Position numbers and translations under genes: made by a program. Shown in pieces: positions 17,361 to 29,867 of a stretch of DNA of 56,380 bases (its first letter is position 1; each line of letters starts with the position of its first letter). Under the pieces are notes generated by a model. The model saw only the letters and a list, made by a program, of their open reading frames with translations, searched no databases and was not told the origin of the DNA. This DNA is from Acidobacteriota bacterium (GTDB lineage: Bacteria; Acidobacteriota; Terriglobia; Bryobacterales; Bryobacteraceae): assembly GCA_018268835.1 (NCBI GenBank), contig JAFDVU010000020.1, forward strand, positions 1-56,380, given 5' to 3'.

Positions 17361-18293
17361 ATGAGACTGTGGGCTCTGGTGTGCCTTGCCGCGTGCGGCG
17401 CCGCCGCACAGGAGGCGCCGCGCATCCGCGTGGATGTGGGACTTGTCGATGTCGGATTCAGCGTCCGCGACGCCGCCGGGCGCCTCGTCACCGACCTCGC
17501 TCGCGAGGAAGTCGAAGTCGCCGAGGACGGCGTCACGCAGAAGATCGCCTTCTTCGCACGCAGCACCGACGTGCCGCTGAACCTGGGGCTGGTCATGGAT
17601 ATCAGCGGCAGCCAGCAGAGTTTCCTCAAGCCGCACATGCGCGACCTGCAGTCCTTCCTCAAAACCGTCCTCCGCCCGCAGGACAAGGCCTACCTGATGA
17701 CCTTTGCCAACCGCCTCTCGCTGGTCTGCGATTACACCGGTTCGGCGCAGGTGCTGGTCGAGTCGCTCGAACAGTTCCAACGCGCCAAAAGCCCGGGCGA
17801 GTACCCGATGGTCGGCCCGCGCGAACTGCGCGTGCTCGGCACCGCGTTCTGGGACGCGGTGTATTACGGCTCCACACAGATGATGCGCAACGTCGAGCGC
17901 GGGCGCCGCGCCCTGATCCTCTTTAGCGACGGGGAGGACAACTCGAGCGCGCATAGCATGATGGAGGCCATCGAAGCCGCCCAGTCCAACGACGTGATCC
18001 TGTTCGCGATCCGCTACACCGAAGCCCGCAAGGGCGAGTACAACGCGCGCAACAAGTACGGCATCAGCGTGATGGAGCGGCTGGCGCGCGAAACCGGCGG
18101 CGCTGATTTCGACGGCCGCGAGCGCGACCTCGTCGAGAGCTTCCGCCAGATCGGCGAGACGCTGCGCTCCGGGTACGAACTCGGCTATCACACCGACAGC
18201 CCGCCGGGCGACAGTTCCTTTCACAAGATCACCATCCGGGTGAAGCGCCCCGGGGTCACGGTACGCGCCAAAACCGGCTACTACGGCCGCTGA
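17361..18293 (+). CDS. Secreted VWFA-domain protein (acidobacterial VWFA-related family)
   Basis: 310 residues. Signal peptide at the N-terminus (MRLWALVCLAACGAAAQ). A short beta region (IRVDVGLVDVGFSVRDAAGR) precedes a von Willebrand A domain (about 70-275) whose metal-ion site is intact: DISGS for DxSxS, with a later ILFSDGED. The C-terminal SGYELGYHTDS...HKITIRVKRPGVTVRAKTGYYGR is the closing signature of a 'VWFA-related' family very abundant in Acidobacteria. The function is unknown; VWA domains usually bind protein ligands through the metal ion. It stands between the MFS gene and an RraA-like gene. Confidence 0.88.
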   Translation: MRLWALVCLAACGAAAQEAPRIRVDVGLVDVGFSVRDAAGRLVTDLAREEVEVAEDGVTQKIAFFARSTDVPLNLGLVMDISGSQQSFLKPHMRDLQSFLKTVLRPQDKAYLMTFANRLSLVCDYTGSAQVLVESLEQFQRAKSPGEYPMVGPRELRVLGTAFWDAVYYGSTQMMRNVERGRRALILFSDGEDNSSAHSMMEAIEAAQSNDVILFAIRYTEARKGEYNARNKYGISVMERLARETGGADFDGRERDLVESFRQIGETLRSGYELGYHTDSPPGDSSFHKITIRVKRPGVTVRAKTGYYGR

Positions 18294-18323
18294 CCCGGCT
18301 CCGCACGATACAATGCGGCAAGC

Positions 18324-19037
18324 ATGATCGACCTCAAAAAACTCACGCAGTTCGATACCCCCACCATCTGCAACACCATCGAGTTGTTCGAGGTGCTCCC
18401 GCGCAACTCCGGCTACATGGACGGCCGCATCCGCGCCTGCTTCCCGGAGATGCCGCCCATCGCGGGCTACGCCGCCACCGCCACCATGCGCTGCGATCAA
18501 CCGCGGCGCGAAGGCGACGTCTACGGTTCCCTCGATGAGCAGGTGTCGCGCTTCGCCGAACTGCCGGGCACCCCGATCGTGGTCTTCCAGGACCTCGACG
18601 ACCCCGCGGTCGCCGCCACCTTCGGCGAGATCATGTGCACCACGTATCAATCCTTCGGCGCCGCCGGACTCATCACCTCGGGACCGGCGCGCGATCTCGA
18701 TCAGGTGCGGCGCATCGGCTTTCCGGCGTTCTCCAACGGCGCAGTCTGCTCCCACGGCTACAGCCACATCGTGGACCTGCACCGCGCGGTGCGGGTGGGC
18801 GGCATCACCATCCATCCCGGCGACCTGCTGCACGCCGACGCCAACGGCGTGACCACCATTCCGATCGAAATCGCGCCTGAAATCGCCGATGCCGCGGTCG
18901 AGTTCGCCGCCGCCGAAGCCATCGTGCTCGATTACCTCAAACAGGGCCAACCCGGCGTGAAGGCCTTCGCCGAAGCCCGCCGCGGCATGATGGACGCCAT
19001 TGCCGCGCTCGGCCGCCGCGTCCGCGCGCGCCGCTGA
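18324..19037 (+). CDS. RraA-like / HMG-CHA aldolase family protein
   Basis: 237 residues. It has the family's phosphate or oxalate loop GLITSGPARDLDQVRRIGFP, with the R-D pair that binds substrate and metal, and HPGDLLHADANGVTTIP near the C-terminus. Members are class II aldolases or decarboxylases acting on 4-hydroxy-4-methyl-2-oxoglutarate or similar 2-oxo acids, or, in RraA itself, a regulator of RNase E. The N-terminus (FDTPTICNTIELFEVLPRN) resembles the dimethylmenaquinone methyltransferase-misnamed group. A substrate cannot be assigned from context. Confidence 0.85.
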   Translation: MIDLKKLTQFDTPTICNTIELFEVLPRNSGYMDGRIRACFPEMPPIAGYAATATMRCDQPRREGDVYGSLDEQVSRFAELPGTPIVVFQDLDDPAVAATFGEIMCTTYQSFGAAGLITSGPARDLDQVRRIGFPAFSNGAVCSHGYSHIVDLHRAVRVGGITIHPGDLLHADANGVTTIPIEIAPEIADAAVEFAAAEAIVLDYLKQGQPGVKAFAEARRGMMDAIAALGRRVRARR

Positions 19038-19104
19038 GGGTGGTAATTCCCGCCGCCGGATGCTACCGGATTTACATACTCTTCCCTCCCCCGCCCAAAC
19101 ACGG

Positions 19105-19158
19105 TACAATAAGGTTTGAACTGGCGAGCCGAACGAGTGGGCGAAAGCCCACTTTTTT
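19105..19158 (+). promoter_or_regulatory. rimP leader: -10-like box and hairpin with T-run
   Basis: A TACAAT box (19105-19110) is followed by a perfect 6-bp stem with tetraloop, gtgggc-gaaa-gcccac (19137-19152), and then tttttt (19153-19158), 25 bases before the rimP ATG. This has the form of a Rho-independent terminator inside the leader. A hairpin at this position is a known, widespread rimP-leader element. It may act as an attenuator controlled by NusA, which the operon itself encodes; that control is inference. Confidence 0.7.
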
Positions 19159-19182
19159 GTTGGGCGCGCGCAGAAAGCGAAG

Positions 19183-19647
19183 ATGCGGCAAGACGTAGCG
19201 TCGAAAATCGAAGAGGTCGCCCGGCGCGTGGCCGGCAGCGAAGGGCTTGAGATCGTGGAGGTCGAGGTCAAAGGCGGCGGCAACCAACGCCTGGTGCGGA
19301 TCGCCATCGACAAGCCCGAAGGGGTCACCCACGGCGACTGCGAACTTGTGTCGCAACAGGTGGGCACCATTCTCGATGTCGAAGACATCGTCCCGGGCGG
19401 GCGCTACACGCTCGAAGTCAGCTCCCCGGGAATCGAGCGCAAACTGCTCAAACCGCAAGACTACGAGCGGTTTCAGGGTAAGAAGGCGCGCATCACCCTG
19501 CGCGACGCGGTGGATGGCCGCCGCAACTGGGAAGGCACGCTGGCCGGGATCGCCGGCGATGCCGTCATGGTCGAAACCGAACCAGGCAAGACCCGGCAAT
19601 TCCCTTTTGAGCAGATTCAGAAGGCCAACTTGAAGTTCGAGTGGTAA
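19183..19647 (+). CDS. rimP: Ribosome maturation factor RimP
   Basis: 154 residues, standard length. The N-terminal alpha/beta domain has GLEIVEVEVKGGGNQRLVRIAID and GDCELVSQQVGTILDVED; YTLEVSSPGIERKL is the family hallmark. The C-terminal SH3-like domain follows (KKARITLRDAVDGRRNWEG). RimP binds the 30S subunit during assembly, in the cytoplasm. It starts the conserved rimP-nusA-infB-rbfA cluster, directly after its hairpin leader. Confidence 0.96.
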   Translation: MRQDVASKIEEVARRVAGSEGLEIVEVEVKGGGNQRLVRIAIDKPEGVTHGDCELVSQQVGTILDVEDIVPGGRYTLEVSSPGIERKLLKPQDYERFQGKKARITLRDAVDGRRNWEGTLAGIAGDAVMVETEPGKTRQFPFEQIQKANLKFEW

Positions 19648-19702
19648 CCCGCCGGGGACTCTGACAGCCGACAAATTCTCAACTGGATAGGACGAGGGCA
19701 TC

Positions 19703-21202
19703 TTGGAGACGATCTTTCAATCCATCGAAATCTTGAGCAAGGAAAAGGGCATCGATCCGCAGATCGTTTACGACGCGGTGAAGGATGCCATGCTGATCGC
19801 CGCGCGCAAACACTACCGCACCAACGAAGACTACGTCGCGGAGATGGACCCCAAGACCGGCGCCATCAAGCTCTACGCGGTAAAGAAGGTGGTGGAGGCG
19901 GTCGAAGACCCGGTTCACGAAATGACGCTTTCCGAAGCGCGCCGCATCGACTCCTCCGCGGAAATCGGCGGCGAAGTGCGCATCCCCAAGAACACCGACG
20001 CGCTCGGGCGCATCTCGGCGCAGACCGCGAAGCAGGTGATCTTCCAGAAGGTGCGCGAAGCCGAGCGCGAGACCGTCTACAACGAATACTCCGGACGCGC
20101 CGGCGAACTGGTCAACTGCACCATCAAGCGGGTCGAGGGGCCGGACTACATTCTCGATCTTGGCAAGACCGAAGCCCGGCTGCCCAAGAAGGAGCAGTCG
20201 CGCCTGGAAAGCTACTCGGTCAGCGACCGCGTGCGCTGCGTCATCAAGGTAGTGGACAAGTCCAGCAAGGGACCGGGCGTGGTGGTTTCTCGCGCCGCGC
20301 CGGAACTCGTGATGCGCCTGTTCGAACAGGAGGTGCCCGAAATCTACGACGGCACCGTGCAGATCAAGGGCTGCGCGCGCGAGGCCGGCGAGCGCACCAA
20401 GATCGCGGTGCAGAGCCGCGACCGGGACGTGGACAGCGTCGGCGCCTGCGTCGGGATGAAGGGTATGCGTGTGCAGTCGATCATCCGCGAACTGCGCGGC
20501 GAGAAGATCGACATCATCGAATTCTCCGATGATCCGGTGGTCTTCGCCACGCACGCGCTCAGCCCGGCGAAGGTCAGCCGCATCACGATCCTCGATCCGC
20601 TGGAGCACCACATGGAAGTCATCGTGGACGATTCGCAGCTTTCTCTTGCCATTGGCAAGAAGGGCCAGAACGTGCGTCTCGCGGCCAAGCTGCTCAGTTG
20701 GAAGATCGATATCAAGAGCGAGGAAGAGAAGCGCCAGGAAGTCGAGAGCCAAATGGCCGCGCTGGTCGCGCCGGGCGCTCCGGTCAGCGTGCTCATCGAT
20801 TACGGGCTGGGCGAAAACGTGGTCGAAAAACTAGTGGCCGGCGGCATCGGCACCATCGAGCAACTCGGCACCATGACCCCCGAGCAACTCGCCGAAATGG
20901 ATATCGCCGAAGACTCCGTGCGCGTCATTCAGGATTCGGTGAACACCTATTACGCCCAGTTCGAACAGGCCGAAGCCGCCTCGGCGGAAGCGGTCGAACC
21001 GGCGGTGGAAGAGCCTGTCGAGGCACCGGTGGAGGCACCGGTGGAAGAGTCTGTGGAAGAGGCCGCAGCCGAGGCCGCGGGCGAAGAGATCGCGACGCCC
21101 CACGCGGAAGCGGACACGGAACAGTCTGGTACCATAGAGGACGCGGGTTCTCCTCACAGTCCGTCCGAAGGTGCGGTTTCGCGGGAACACCCTGAAGAAT
21201 AG
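19703..21202 (+). CDS. nusA: Transcription termination/antitermination factor NusA
   Basis: 499 residues from a TTG at 19703 with GAGGG upstream. Domains in order: N-terminal RNA polymerase-binding domain (1-130), S1 (about 136-200, [20 protein letters not shown]), KH1 and KH2 (about 205-350, [18 protein letters not shown] and [17 protein letters not shown]), then a helix-hairpin-like segment ([23 protein letters not shown]), and an acidic tail with repeats of EAPVE and EEP. It controls pausing, termination and antitermination. ylxR, normally between nusA and infB, is absent: infB follows after 47 bp. Confidence 0.97.
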   Translation: METIFQSIEILSKEKGIDPQIVYDAVKDAMLIAARKHYRTNEDYVAEMDPKTGAIKLYAVKKVVEAVEDPVHEMTLSEARRIDSSAEIGGEVRIPKNTDALGRISAQTAKQVIFQKVREAERETVYNEYSGRAGELVNCTIKRVEGPDYILDLGKTEARLPKKEQSRLESYSVSDRVRCVIKVVDKSSKGPGVVVSRAAPELVMRLFEQEVPEIYDGTVQIKGCAREAGERTKIAVQSRDRDVDSVGACVGMKGMRVQSIIRELRGEKIDIIEFSDDPVVFATHALSPAKVSRITILDPLEHHMEVIVDDSQLSLAIGKKGQNVRLAAKLLSWKIDIKSEEEKRQEVESQMAALVAPGAPVSVLIDYGLGENVVEKLVAGGIGTIEQLGTMTPEQLAEMDIAEDSVRVIQDSVNTYYAQFEQAEAASAEAVEPAVEEPVEAPVEAPVEESVEEAAAEAAGEEIATPHAEADTEQSGTIEDAGSPHSPSEGAVSREHPEE

Positions 21203-21249
21203 ATGGGCAGGCAGGTGCGCCTGAGGAGAGGTACGAGATCGCTTTTTCT

Positions 21250-24231
<2,982 letters not shown>

Positions 24232-24250
24232 TCCGCTGAACGATCGAACC

Positions 24251-24538
24251 ATGCCGGCAATCGGCGTCCTGACCATGGAACTGCGGCTGGAAGAGTCGCA
24301 CTCCCTCAAGGAAAAGCGGCACGTCGTGCAGAGCCTGAAGGACCGTCTGCGCAGCCGCTTCAACGTGTCGGTGGCGGAGATCGAACACCAGGACACGTGG
24401 CAGCGCGCCACCCTCGCCGCCGTGACTGTAGCCAGCGACCGCATCCACGCCGGGAAGGTGCTGCAAAGCGTGGAGGAAGACGCTGCCGCCATGGCCGGTC
24501 CGGCGTTGGTGGGTGTTAACCTGGAGTGGATCGAATAG
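24251..24538 (+). CDS. DUF503 (YlxP-like) protein
   Basis: 95 residues, full family length. IGVLTMELRLEESHSLKEKR and the run LKDRLRSRFNVSVAEIEHQDTWQRATLA are diagnostic of DUF503, a ferredoxin-like small protein commonly found between infB and rbfA. The function is not established; the conserved place suggests a role in ribosome assembly or translation. It lies 19 bp after infB and 43 bp before rbfA. Confidence 0.93.
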   Translation: MPAIGVLTMELRLEESHSLKEKRHVVQSLKDRLRSRFNVSVAEIEHQDTWQRATLAAVTVASDRIHAGKVLQSVEEDAAAMAGPALVGVNLEWIE

Positions 24539-24581
24539 CCATACCCTGTGGGGCGGACCGGCCGGCCTGCCGGATTTGACC

Positions 24582-24950
24582 ATGGATGAACGCCGCACAT
24601 TACGCGTCAGCGAAGCCGTCCGCGAGGAACTCGCTGAAATCATTACGTTTGAGATGGAGGATCCGCGACTCGTCGATGTCGCCGTGAGCGAGGTCCACGT
24701 CAGTCCGGACTCCCGCCACGCGACCGTAAAGGTGGTCACCCGCGGCGACCAACATACTCAGAATCAAGCACTTGCGGCGCTGGCCCACGCCTCCGGCTAC
24801 CTTCGGCGCGAACTCGCCTTCCGGCTGCAGTTGCGGCACGTCCCGGAACTGCACTTCGAGCGTGAGAAGAACCCCGACGCCGACTCGCGTATCGACTTCC
24901 TTCTGCGGCGCGCGAAAAAATCTCGCCCTCGGGACGAAAAACAGCCCTAA
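24582..24950 (+). CDS. rbfA: 30S ribosome-binding factor RbfA
   Basis: 122 residues from the ATG at 24582. A longer frame begins at 24513 inside the DUF503 gene, but the family normally starts close to RVSEAVREELAEIITFEMED, which this ATG gives. The KH-like core includes VSEVHVSPDSRHATVKV and ASGYLRRELAFRLQLRHVPELHF. It binds 16S rRNA near helix 1 during late 30S maturation. Last gene of the translation cluster. Confidence 0.95.
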   Translation: MDERRTLRVSEAVREELAEIITFEMEDPRLVDVAVSEVHVSPDSRHATVKVVTRGDQHTQNQALAALAHASGYLRRELAFRLQLRHVPELHFEREKNPDADSRIDFLLRRAKKSRPRDEKQP

Positions 24951-24980
24951 AACCCTTCAAAATGTGATAGTTTTGTTTCT

Positions 24981-25991
24981 TTGGCGGCACCGGCGGCAAT
25001 CGGAAAATTGAGACCCGCCCTGGCGGCGGCAGGGGTTCTGTTTTTGCTTTTTCCAGTCCCCGCAAGCCCCGCGCAGGAGCAACTCCGGCTCGAGAAGAGC
25101 GTGGATGCGATGGGGTCTACTTACACCATCGCCGTCTGGGGTACGGACCGGATTCGCATGGAAGCGGCAGTGGACGCCGCCTTCGACGAGGTCCGGCAAC
25201 TCGATGACCTGCTTTCGAACTATAAGCCCGAAAGCGAGTGGAGCGAGGTCAACCGCGACGCCGCCCGGAAACCGGTGCGAGTTTCACCGGAAATGTTCCA
25301 GTTGTTGCAGGACTGCCAGCGGTACAGCAGGGAGAGTGAGGGTGCGTTCGATATTACCGTCGGACCGCTCATGAAGGTTTGGGGGTTTTACAAAGGAACG
25401 GGCCACCTGCCGCATCGGCCGGAAATCGAGGCGGCCATGACTAAGGTGGGCTACCGGCACATGGTGCTGGATCCGGCCAACCGGACCGTTCGCTTCGACC
25501 GCCCGGGCGTCGAAATCGATCCCGGCGGGATCGGCAAGGGCTACGCGGTGGACCGCATGGTAGACGTGCTCCGCCGCAACGGCGTCACTGTCGCGTTGGT
25601 CGCCGGGTCGGGCAGCAGTATTTACGGCATGGGCGCCCCTCCGGGCCAACCCAAGGGATGGCCGGTGAAGATCAAGGACCCCTGGGACGAGCGAAAGTCG
25701 GTTGCCGAGGTTTTTTTGAAGGATATGTCCCTCTCCACGTCGGGGAGCTACGAGAAGTTTTTCCGGGCGGAAGGCAAGATCTACGCCCATATCATGGACC
25801 CGCGTACCGGTTATCCGGCGCAGGGCACTGTTTCGGTTTCGGTATTGGCGCCGCGCACGCTCGATAGCGAGGCGTGGGCCAAGCCGTTTTTTGTGAACGG
25901 CCGCCAGTGGGCGGTCAAGCATCGGCGAAAGGACTTTTCCGTGTTCTTTTGCGAAGACAGGATGGAGAAGCCATGCGCGTGGCTCCAATGA
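24981..25991 (+). CDS. ApbE-like FAD:protein FMN transferase
   Basis: 336 residues from a TTG at 24981; an in-frame TTG at 25008 gives a better signal peptide (MRPALAAAGVLFLLFPVPAS), so the start is uncertain. ApbE features: MGSTYTIAVWG, EVRQLDDLLSNYKPESEWSEVNR, EIDPGGIGKGYAVDRMVDVLR, and HIMDPRTGYPAQ with the metal-binding Asp. The enzyme transfers FMN from FAD to a Thr of flavoprotein subunits outside the membrane, for example in Rnf or Nqr complexes; a target is not visible here. Its end overlaps hemE by 19 bp. Confidence 0.87.
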   Translation: MAAPAAIGKLRPALAAAGVLFLLFPVPASPAQEQLRLEKSVDAMGSTYTIAVWGTDRIRMEAAVDAAFDEVRQLDDLLSNYKPESEWSEVNRDAARKPVRVSPEMFQLLQDCQRYSRESEGAFDITVGPLMKVWGFYKGTGHLPHRPEIEAAMTKVGYRHMVLDPANRTVRFDRPGVEIDPGGIGKGYAVDRMVDVLRRNGVTVALVAGSGSSIYGMGAPPGQPKGWPVKIKDPWDERKSVAEVFLKDMSLSTSGSYEKFFRAEGKIYAHIMDPRTGYPAQGTVSVSVLAPRTLDSEAWAKPFFVNGRQWAVKHRRKDFSVFFCEDRMEKPCAWLQ

Positions 25992-27010
25992 CAAGCCGCT
26001 TTCTAGACGCCTGCCGGCGCCGTCCCACCGACGTGCGGCCGGTGTGGTTCATGCGGCAGGCCGGCCGCTATATGAAGCAGTACCGCCAGATCCGCGAAAA
26101 GCACGGGATCCTGGAGATGTGCAAGCGTCCGGACCTGGCCGCTACCGTCACGCTCCAGCCGGTGGAATACCTCGACGTGGACGCGGCCATTATTTTCGCC
26201 GACCTCCTGCTGCCCGTCGAACCCATGGGCCTCAAGCTCCACTATGAGAAGGGCGAAGGGCCGGTGATCGACAACCCGGTGCGCACCAGCGACGACGTGG
26301 ACTCGCTCTCCAGCACCAACGCCGACGACCTCGGCTACGTCGGCGAGGCGATCCAGATGGTGGTCCGCGCGCTCGCCGGGCGCGTCCCCGTGATCGGCTT
26401 CGTGGGCGCCCCCTTCACCATGGCCAGCTACATGATCGAAGGCGGCGCGTCGCGCAATTTCATTCGCACCAAGAAGCTCATGTACAGCGACGAGACCCTC
26501 TGGCGCCGCCTGATGGGCAAGATCGTCGATGTGCTGGCGCCGTTCGCGCACTCGCAGGTGGCCGCCGGCGCGCGCGCCATCCAGGTCTTCGACAGTTGGG
26601 TCGGCGCCCTCGGCAGCGACGATTACGTGCGTTACGCCGCCCCTTACTCCCGCGCGCTCATCGAGCGCATCCGCTCGACCGGCGTTCCGGTGATCCACTT
26701 CGGCACCGGCGCGAGCGGCTTCTTCCGCGAACTGCACGCGGCCGGCGGCGACGTCATGGGCGTGGACTGGCGCATCAACATCGACCAGGCGTGGATGGAT
26801 ATCAGCTACCGCTCGGCGATCCAGGGCAACCTCGATCCGGTAGCGCTCTTCGCACCGCTCCCCGAGCTCAAGATGAAGGTGCGTGAACTGCTCAAGCGCA
26901 CCGGCGCGCGCCCGGGCCACATCTTCAACCTCGGCCACGGCATTCTCCCCGAGACTCCGGTCGAAAACGTCAAGGCGGTGGTCGAAATCGTCCGGGAATT
27001 CCGGCCGTGA
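25973..27010 (+). CDS. hemE: Uroporphyrinogen decarboxylase
   Basis: 345 residues from the ATG at 25973, preceded by GGAG at the right distance and overlapping the apbE-like gene end. RPVWFMRQAGRYMKQYRQIR is the first family signature, with the substrate-binding Arg residues; GFVGAPFTMASYMIEGG is the second; GHGILPETPVENVKAVVEIV closes the protein. It decarboxylates four acetate side chains to give coproporphyrinogen III. The stop overlaps the hemH GTG by 4 bases, so translation is coupled. Confidence 0.96.
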   Translation: MRVAPMTSRFLDACRRRPTDVRPVWFMRQAGRYMKQYRQIREKHGILEMCKRPDLAATVTLQPVEYLDVDAAIIFADLLLPVEPMGLKLHYEKGEGPVIDNPVRTSDDVDSLSSTNADDLGYVGEAIQMVVRALAGRVPVIGFVGAPFTMASYMIEGGASRNFIRTKKLMYSDETLWRRLMGKIVDVLAPFAHSQVAAGARAIQVFDSWVGALGSDDYVRYAAPYSRALIERIRSTGVPVIHFGTGASGFFRELHAAGGDVMGVDWRINIDQAWMDISYRSAIQGNLDPVALFAPLPELKMKVRELLKRTGARPGHIFNLGHGILPETPVENVKAVVEIVREFRP

Positions 27011-27852
27011 AGCAAGGCGTCCTCCTGCTCGCGCATGGCGCTCCCGAGCGGCTTGAGGATGTCGCGGAGTACCTGTCCTACGTGCGCGGGGGCCAACCCG
27101 TCTCCCCGCGCGTACTCGAAGAAGTACGCTCGCGCTACGAGGCGATCGGCGGATCCTCGCCGCTGACGAAGTGGACCCGCGCACAGGCCGGGGCGGTCCA
27201 GGCCACCCTCGGCATCCCCGTATTCTTCGGGATGAGAAACTGGCATCCGTTCGTCAAAGAGAGTATGGAGCAGGCGCGCGCCGCCGGCATCCAACGGATG
27301 GGGTGCGTGTGTCTGGCCCCGCAATACGCCGAAATGAGCATCGGGCTCTACATGAAGCACGCGCAGGCCGCCGCCGGAGAGATCGAACTCGTCTGGGCGC
27401 ACAGCTACCACGAGGAACCCGCGCTGCTCGCCGCCTTCGCCGAGCGCCTGGGCGGCGCCGCCGGACGCGTGCTGTTCACCGCCCATTCCCTGCCCGAGCC
27501 GAACCAGCGCTACGAGCAGGAGGCGCGCGCCACCGCCGCCGGAGTGGCCCGCGCGGCCGGCATCGGCGAATGGGACTTCGCCTTCCAGAGCCAGGGCATG
27601 AGCGGAGGCAAGTGGCTCGGCCCCACGGTGGAATCCTGCCTGGACCGCTACGCCGCCGAAGGCGTACGCGAGATCACGCTGCAACCGATCGGCTTCGTCT
27701 GCGACCACGTCGAGATCCTGTACGATGTGGACATTCATTTCCGCGACTACGCCGCCCAACGAGGCATCGCCCTCCACCGCCCAGAAAGCCTGAACGGCTC
27801 GCCCAAATTCACCGCCGCCCTGGCCGAGGTCGCCCGCAAATGTCTGCAATAG
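27007..27852 (+). CDS. hemH: Ferrochelatase
   Basis: 281 residues from a GTG that overlaps the hemE stop. VLLLAHGAPERLEDVAEYL, FTAHSLP with the catalytic His, WDFAFQSQGMSGGKWLGP and GFVCDHVEILYDVD with the catalytic Glu are present. It inserts iron into protoporphyrin IX or coproporphyrin III; with hemY and hemE as neighbours and no hemQ visible, the branch cannot be settled from this window alone. It is slightly shorter than the E. coli protein (320), like monofunctional soluble forms. Confidence 0.93.
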   Translation: MKQGVLLLAHGAPERLEDVAEYLSYVRGGQPVSPRVLEEVRSRYEAIGGSSPLTKWTRAQAGAVQATLGIPVFFGMRNWHPFVKESMEQARAAGIQRMGCVCLAPQYAEMSIGLYMKHAQAAAGEIELVWAHSYHEEPALLAAFAERLGGAAGRVLFTAHSLPEPNQRYEQEARATAAGVARAAGIGEWDFAFQSQGMSGGKWLGPTVESCLDRYAAEGVREITLQPIGFVCDHVEILYDVDIHFRDYAAQRGIALHRPESLNGSPKFTAALAEVARKCLQ

Positions 27853-27888
27853 TGGCGCGGGACTGCCGGCCTGCGTCGATCCAGGAAT

Positions 27889-27906
27889 GCAGGCCGGGAG
27901 GCCTGC
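27889..27906 (+). repeat. Small inverted repeat in the hemH-hemY gap
   Basis: gcaggcc-ggga-ggcctgc, a perfect 7-bp stem with tetraloop, 12 bp before the GGAGG that serves hemY. It has no T-run. A similar 'gcaggcc' run occurs upstream in the same gap (27867-27873 region, ccggcctgc), so this may be a short dispersed palindrome rather than a terminator. Confidence 0.4.
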
Positions 27907-27928
27907 GCTACTTTGCCGGAGGCGCCGC

Positions 27929-29293
27929 TTGAGCACGCTCATCATCGGCGGCGGCATCTCCGGACTCTCCACGGCGTACTACCTGGCCAAGCGCGGCATC
28001 TCCTCCACGATCCTCGAATCGCGACCGCGCCTTGGAGGCGTGATCCAAACCGAGCGCATCCAAGGCTGCACCATCGAAGCCGGACCCGACAGCTTCCTCT
28101 CCGCCAAGCCCGCCGCTTTGGAACTGATTCGTGAACTCGGCATGAGCGACCAGGTCATCGGCTCCAACGACCACCTGCGCGTTACCTTCGTCAAGAAGAA
28201 CGGCCGCCTCGTCCCCCTGCCCGACGGCCTCATGATGATGGTGCCCACCAAAATCCTGCCGCTGCTCACCACTCCCCTGCTCTCCCTGGCCACAAAGACG
28301 CGCATGGGCCTGGAACTGCTCCGCGCGCCCAAAATGCGCGCCGACGACGAGTCCGTGGCCGATTTCGTACTTGAGCACTACGGGCAGGAAGCCGTGGATT
28401 ACCTCGCCGAACCGCTGCTCAGCGGCATCTACGGCGGCGACCCGCGGCAACTCAGCGTGCGGGCCGTCCTGCCCCGCTTCGTGGAACTCTCGCAGCAGTA
28501 CGGCAGCCTGACACGCGGCGTCCTGGCTTCGCGCGCCAAGGCGCCCAAGCCCGCCGGATCGCCCGCGCCGCTCTTCCGCACCCTCAAGGGCGGCCTTGGC
28601 GATCTGGTTGACGCCGTCACCCGCGCCATCGCCCCACACGTCACCGTGCGTACCGCGCGCGCCGATGCCATCGAGCGCACTGCCGGCGGTTACCGGGTCC
28701 GCGCGGCCGGCGACTGGATCGAGGCCACCCACCTGGTGCTCGCCTGCGAAGCTCACAGCGCCGCGGCGCTGCTGCGCTCCCTCGACGCGCGTGCCGCCGA
28801 ACTCCTCGCCGGGGTCGGCTACAGTTCGTCCATGACGGTCGCGATCGGCTACCGCGCCGCCGATTTCGCGCGCCTTCCGGTGGGCTTCGGCTTCCTCATC
28901 CCCAAGAAGGAGCGCCGCCGCCTGGTCGCGTGCACCTGGGTGGGCACCAAATTCCCCCACCGCGTCCCCGACGGCACGGTAGTCGCCCGCTGCTTCCTCG
29001 GCGGCATGGAGGACGCGGGCGTGCTCGACGAATCCGACGACGCCATACTCTCCGCCGTCGGCGAGGAACTCCGCGCGATCGCCGGCGTCACGGCGCCTCC
29101 CATATTCAGCCGCATCGCGCGCTGGCCGCGCGCCATGGCGCAATACCCGGTGGGCCATCCCGCGCGCGTCGCCGAACTCGAGTCGCGCGCCGCCGCCATC
29201 CCCGGGCTGTTCCTGGCCGGCAACGCTTACCAGGGCATCGGTATTCCCGACTGTATCCGTATGGGCCGCGCCGCCGCCGAAAAAATCGGGTAG
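27929..29293 (+). CDS. hemY: Protoporphyrinogen/coproporphyrinogen oxidase, HemY type
   Basis: 454 residues from a TTG at 27929, chosen because GGAGG lies six bases before it and the FAD-binding motif then begins at once (STLIIGGGISGLSTAYYLAKRG). Other hallmarks: GGVIQTERIQGCTIEAGPDSFL, EPLLSGIYGGDPRQLSVRAVLP and the C-terminal FLAGNAYQGIGIPDCIRMG. It is an oxygen-dependent flavoenzyme making protoporphyrin IX or coproporphyrin III. It follows hemE and hemH and completes the later steps of heme synthesis. An upstream start at 27887 would read through the inverted repeat and is unlikely. Confidence 0.94.
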   Translation: MSTLIIGGGISGLSTAYYLAKRGISSTILESRPRLGGVIQTERIQGCTIEAGPDSFLSAKPAALELIRELGMSDQVIGSNDHLRVTFVKKNGRLVPLPDGLMMMVPTKILPLLTTPLLSLATKTRMGLELLRAPKMRADDESVADFVLEHYGQEAVDYLAEPLLSGIYGGDPRQLSVRAVLPRFVELSQQYGSLTRGVLASRAKAPKPAGSPAPLFRTLKGGLGDLVDAVTRAIAPHVTVRTARADAIERTAGGYRVRAAGDWIEATHLVLACEAHSAAALLRSLDARAAELLAGVGYSSSMTVAIGYRAADFARLPVGFGFLIPKKERRRLVACTWVGTKFPHRVPDGTVVARCFLGGMEDAGVLDESDDAILSAVGEELRAIAGVTAPPIFSRIARWPRAMAQYPVGHPARVAELESRAAAIPGLFLAGNAYQGIGIPDCIRMGRAAAEKIG

Positions 29294-29323
29294 GGCCGGC
29301 GTCCCGTCCCGGGCTGCCACCAG

Positions 29324-29704
29324 TCAGACCGCACCAGCCCGCAGCATTCTCACCGGCACCGTCTCCGAGGATGCACGATTACGAACAATCGCCAACAGTT
29401 CCGATCGCAACCGGGCCGCCTCACTCGTTGCGATGGCCAGTGTGAGTCCCGGAAGGCGCGGGGATGGACCCATCCACGCCGCGTGTGGAGCGCCGTAAGA
29501 ATGGTCGATTGCATTCAGTTCCCGAACACGCCCCCCGATGAAGGAACCGGTGGAGAAGCAGGCGGCCGGTGGATCGGCGAGTTGTTCCAGCACTCTCCGC
29601 AGCCGGTCATGAAACTGCCGGCGGTGGACCGGGGAGCAGAAGTCGCTATCTCCCGTCACCAGCGCCGTGGGACCAAGACCGTGTCCGCAAAACAGGCAGC
29701 TCAT
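29324..29704 (-). CDS. Hypothetical protein with N-terminal Cys zinc-binding motif
   Basis: 126 residues, ATG at 29702-29704 with GAGG seven bases upstream. The N-terminus CLFCGHGLGPTALVTGDSDF followed by C-S-P-V-H-R-R-Q-F-H looks like a small treble-clef zinc site (CxxC...CxxxH). The middle and end have no motif I recognise. Coding is supported by the ribosome site and amino-acid composition. Function unknown; convergent with hemY. Confidence 0.6.
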   Translation of the reverse strand: MSCLFCGHGLGPTALVTGDSDFCSPVHRRQFHDRLRRVLEQLADPPAACFSTGSFIGGRVRELNAIDHSYGAPHAAWMGPSPRLPGLTLAIATSEAARLRSELLAIVRNRASSETVPVRMLRAGAV

Positions 29705-29867
29705 GCGAGGTCCTCACTAAAGTCAGGTTCGTATTGCATGGACCGGGTACCTCTGGACGTGACACCATCTTGCGCCATGCCCGATTTCGCCGAAAGTCCT
29801 CCCTGTACCGGCCTCCGTCTAGCCTAGAGAGGCGTACCAGGACCCCGAACGGTACCTATAGACCTCG

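Noticed and set aside
24513..24581. N-terminal extension of RbfA
   Set aside because: Overlaps the DUF503 gene end and adds 23 residues not found in the family.
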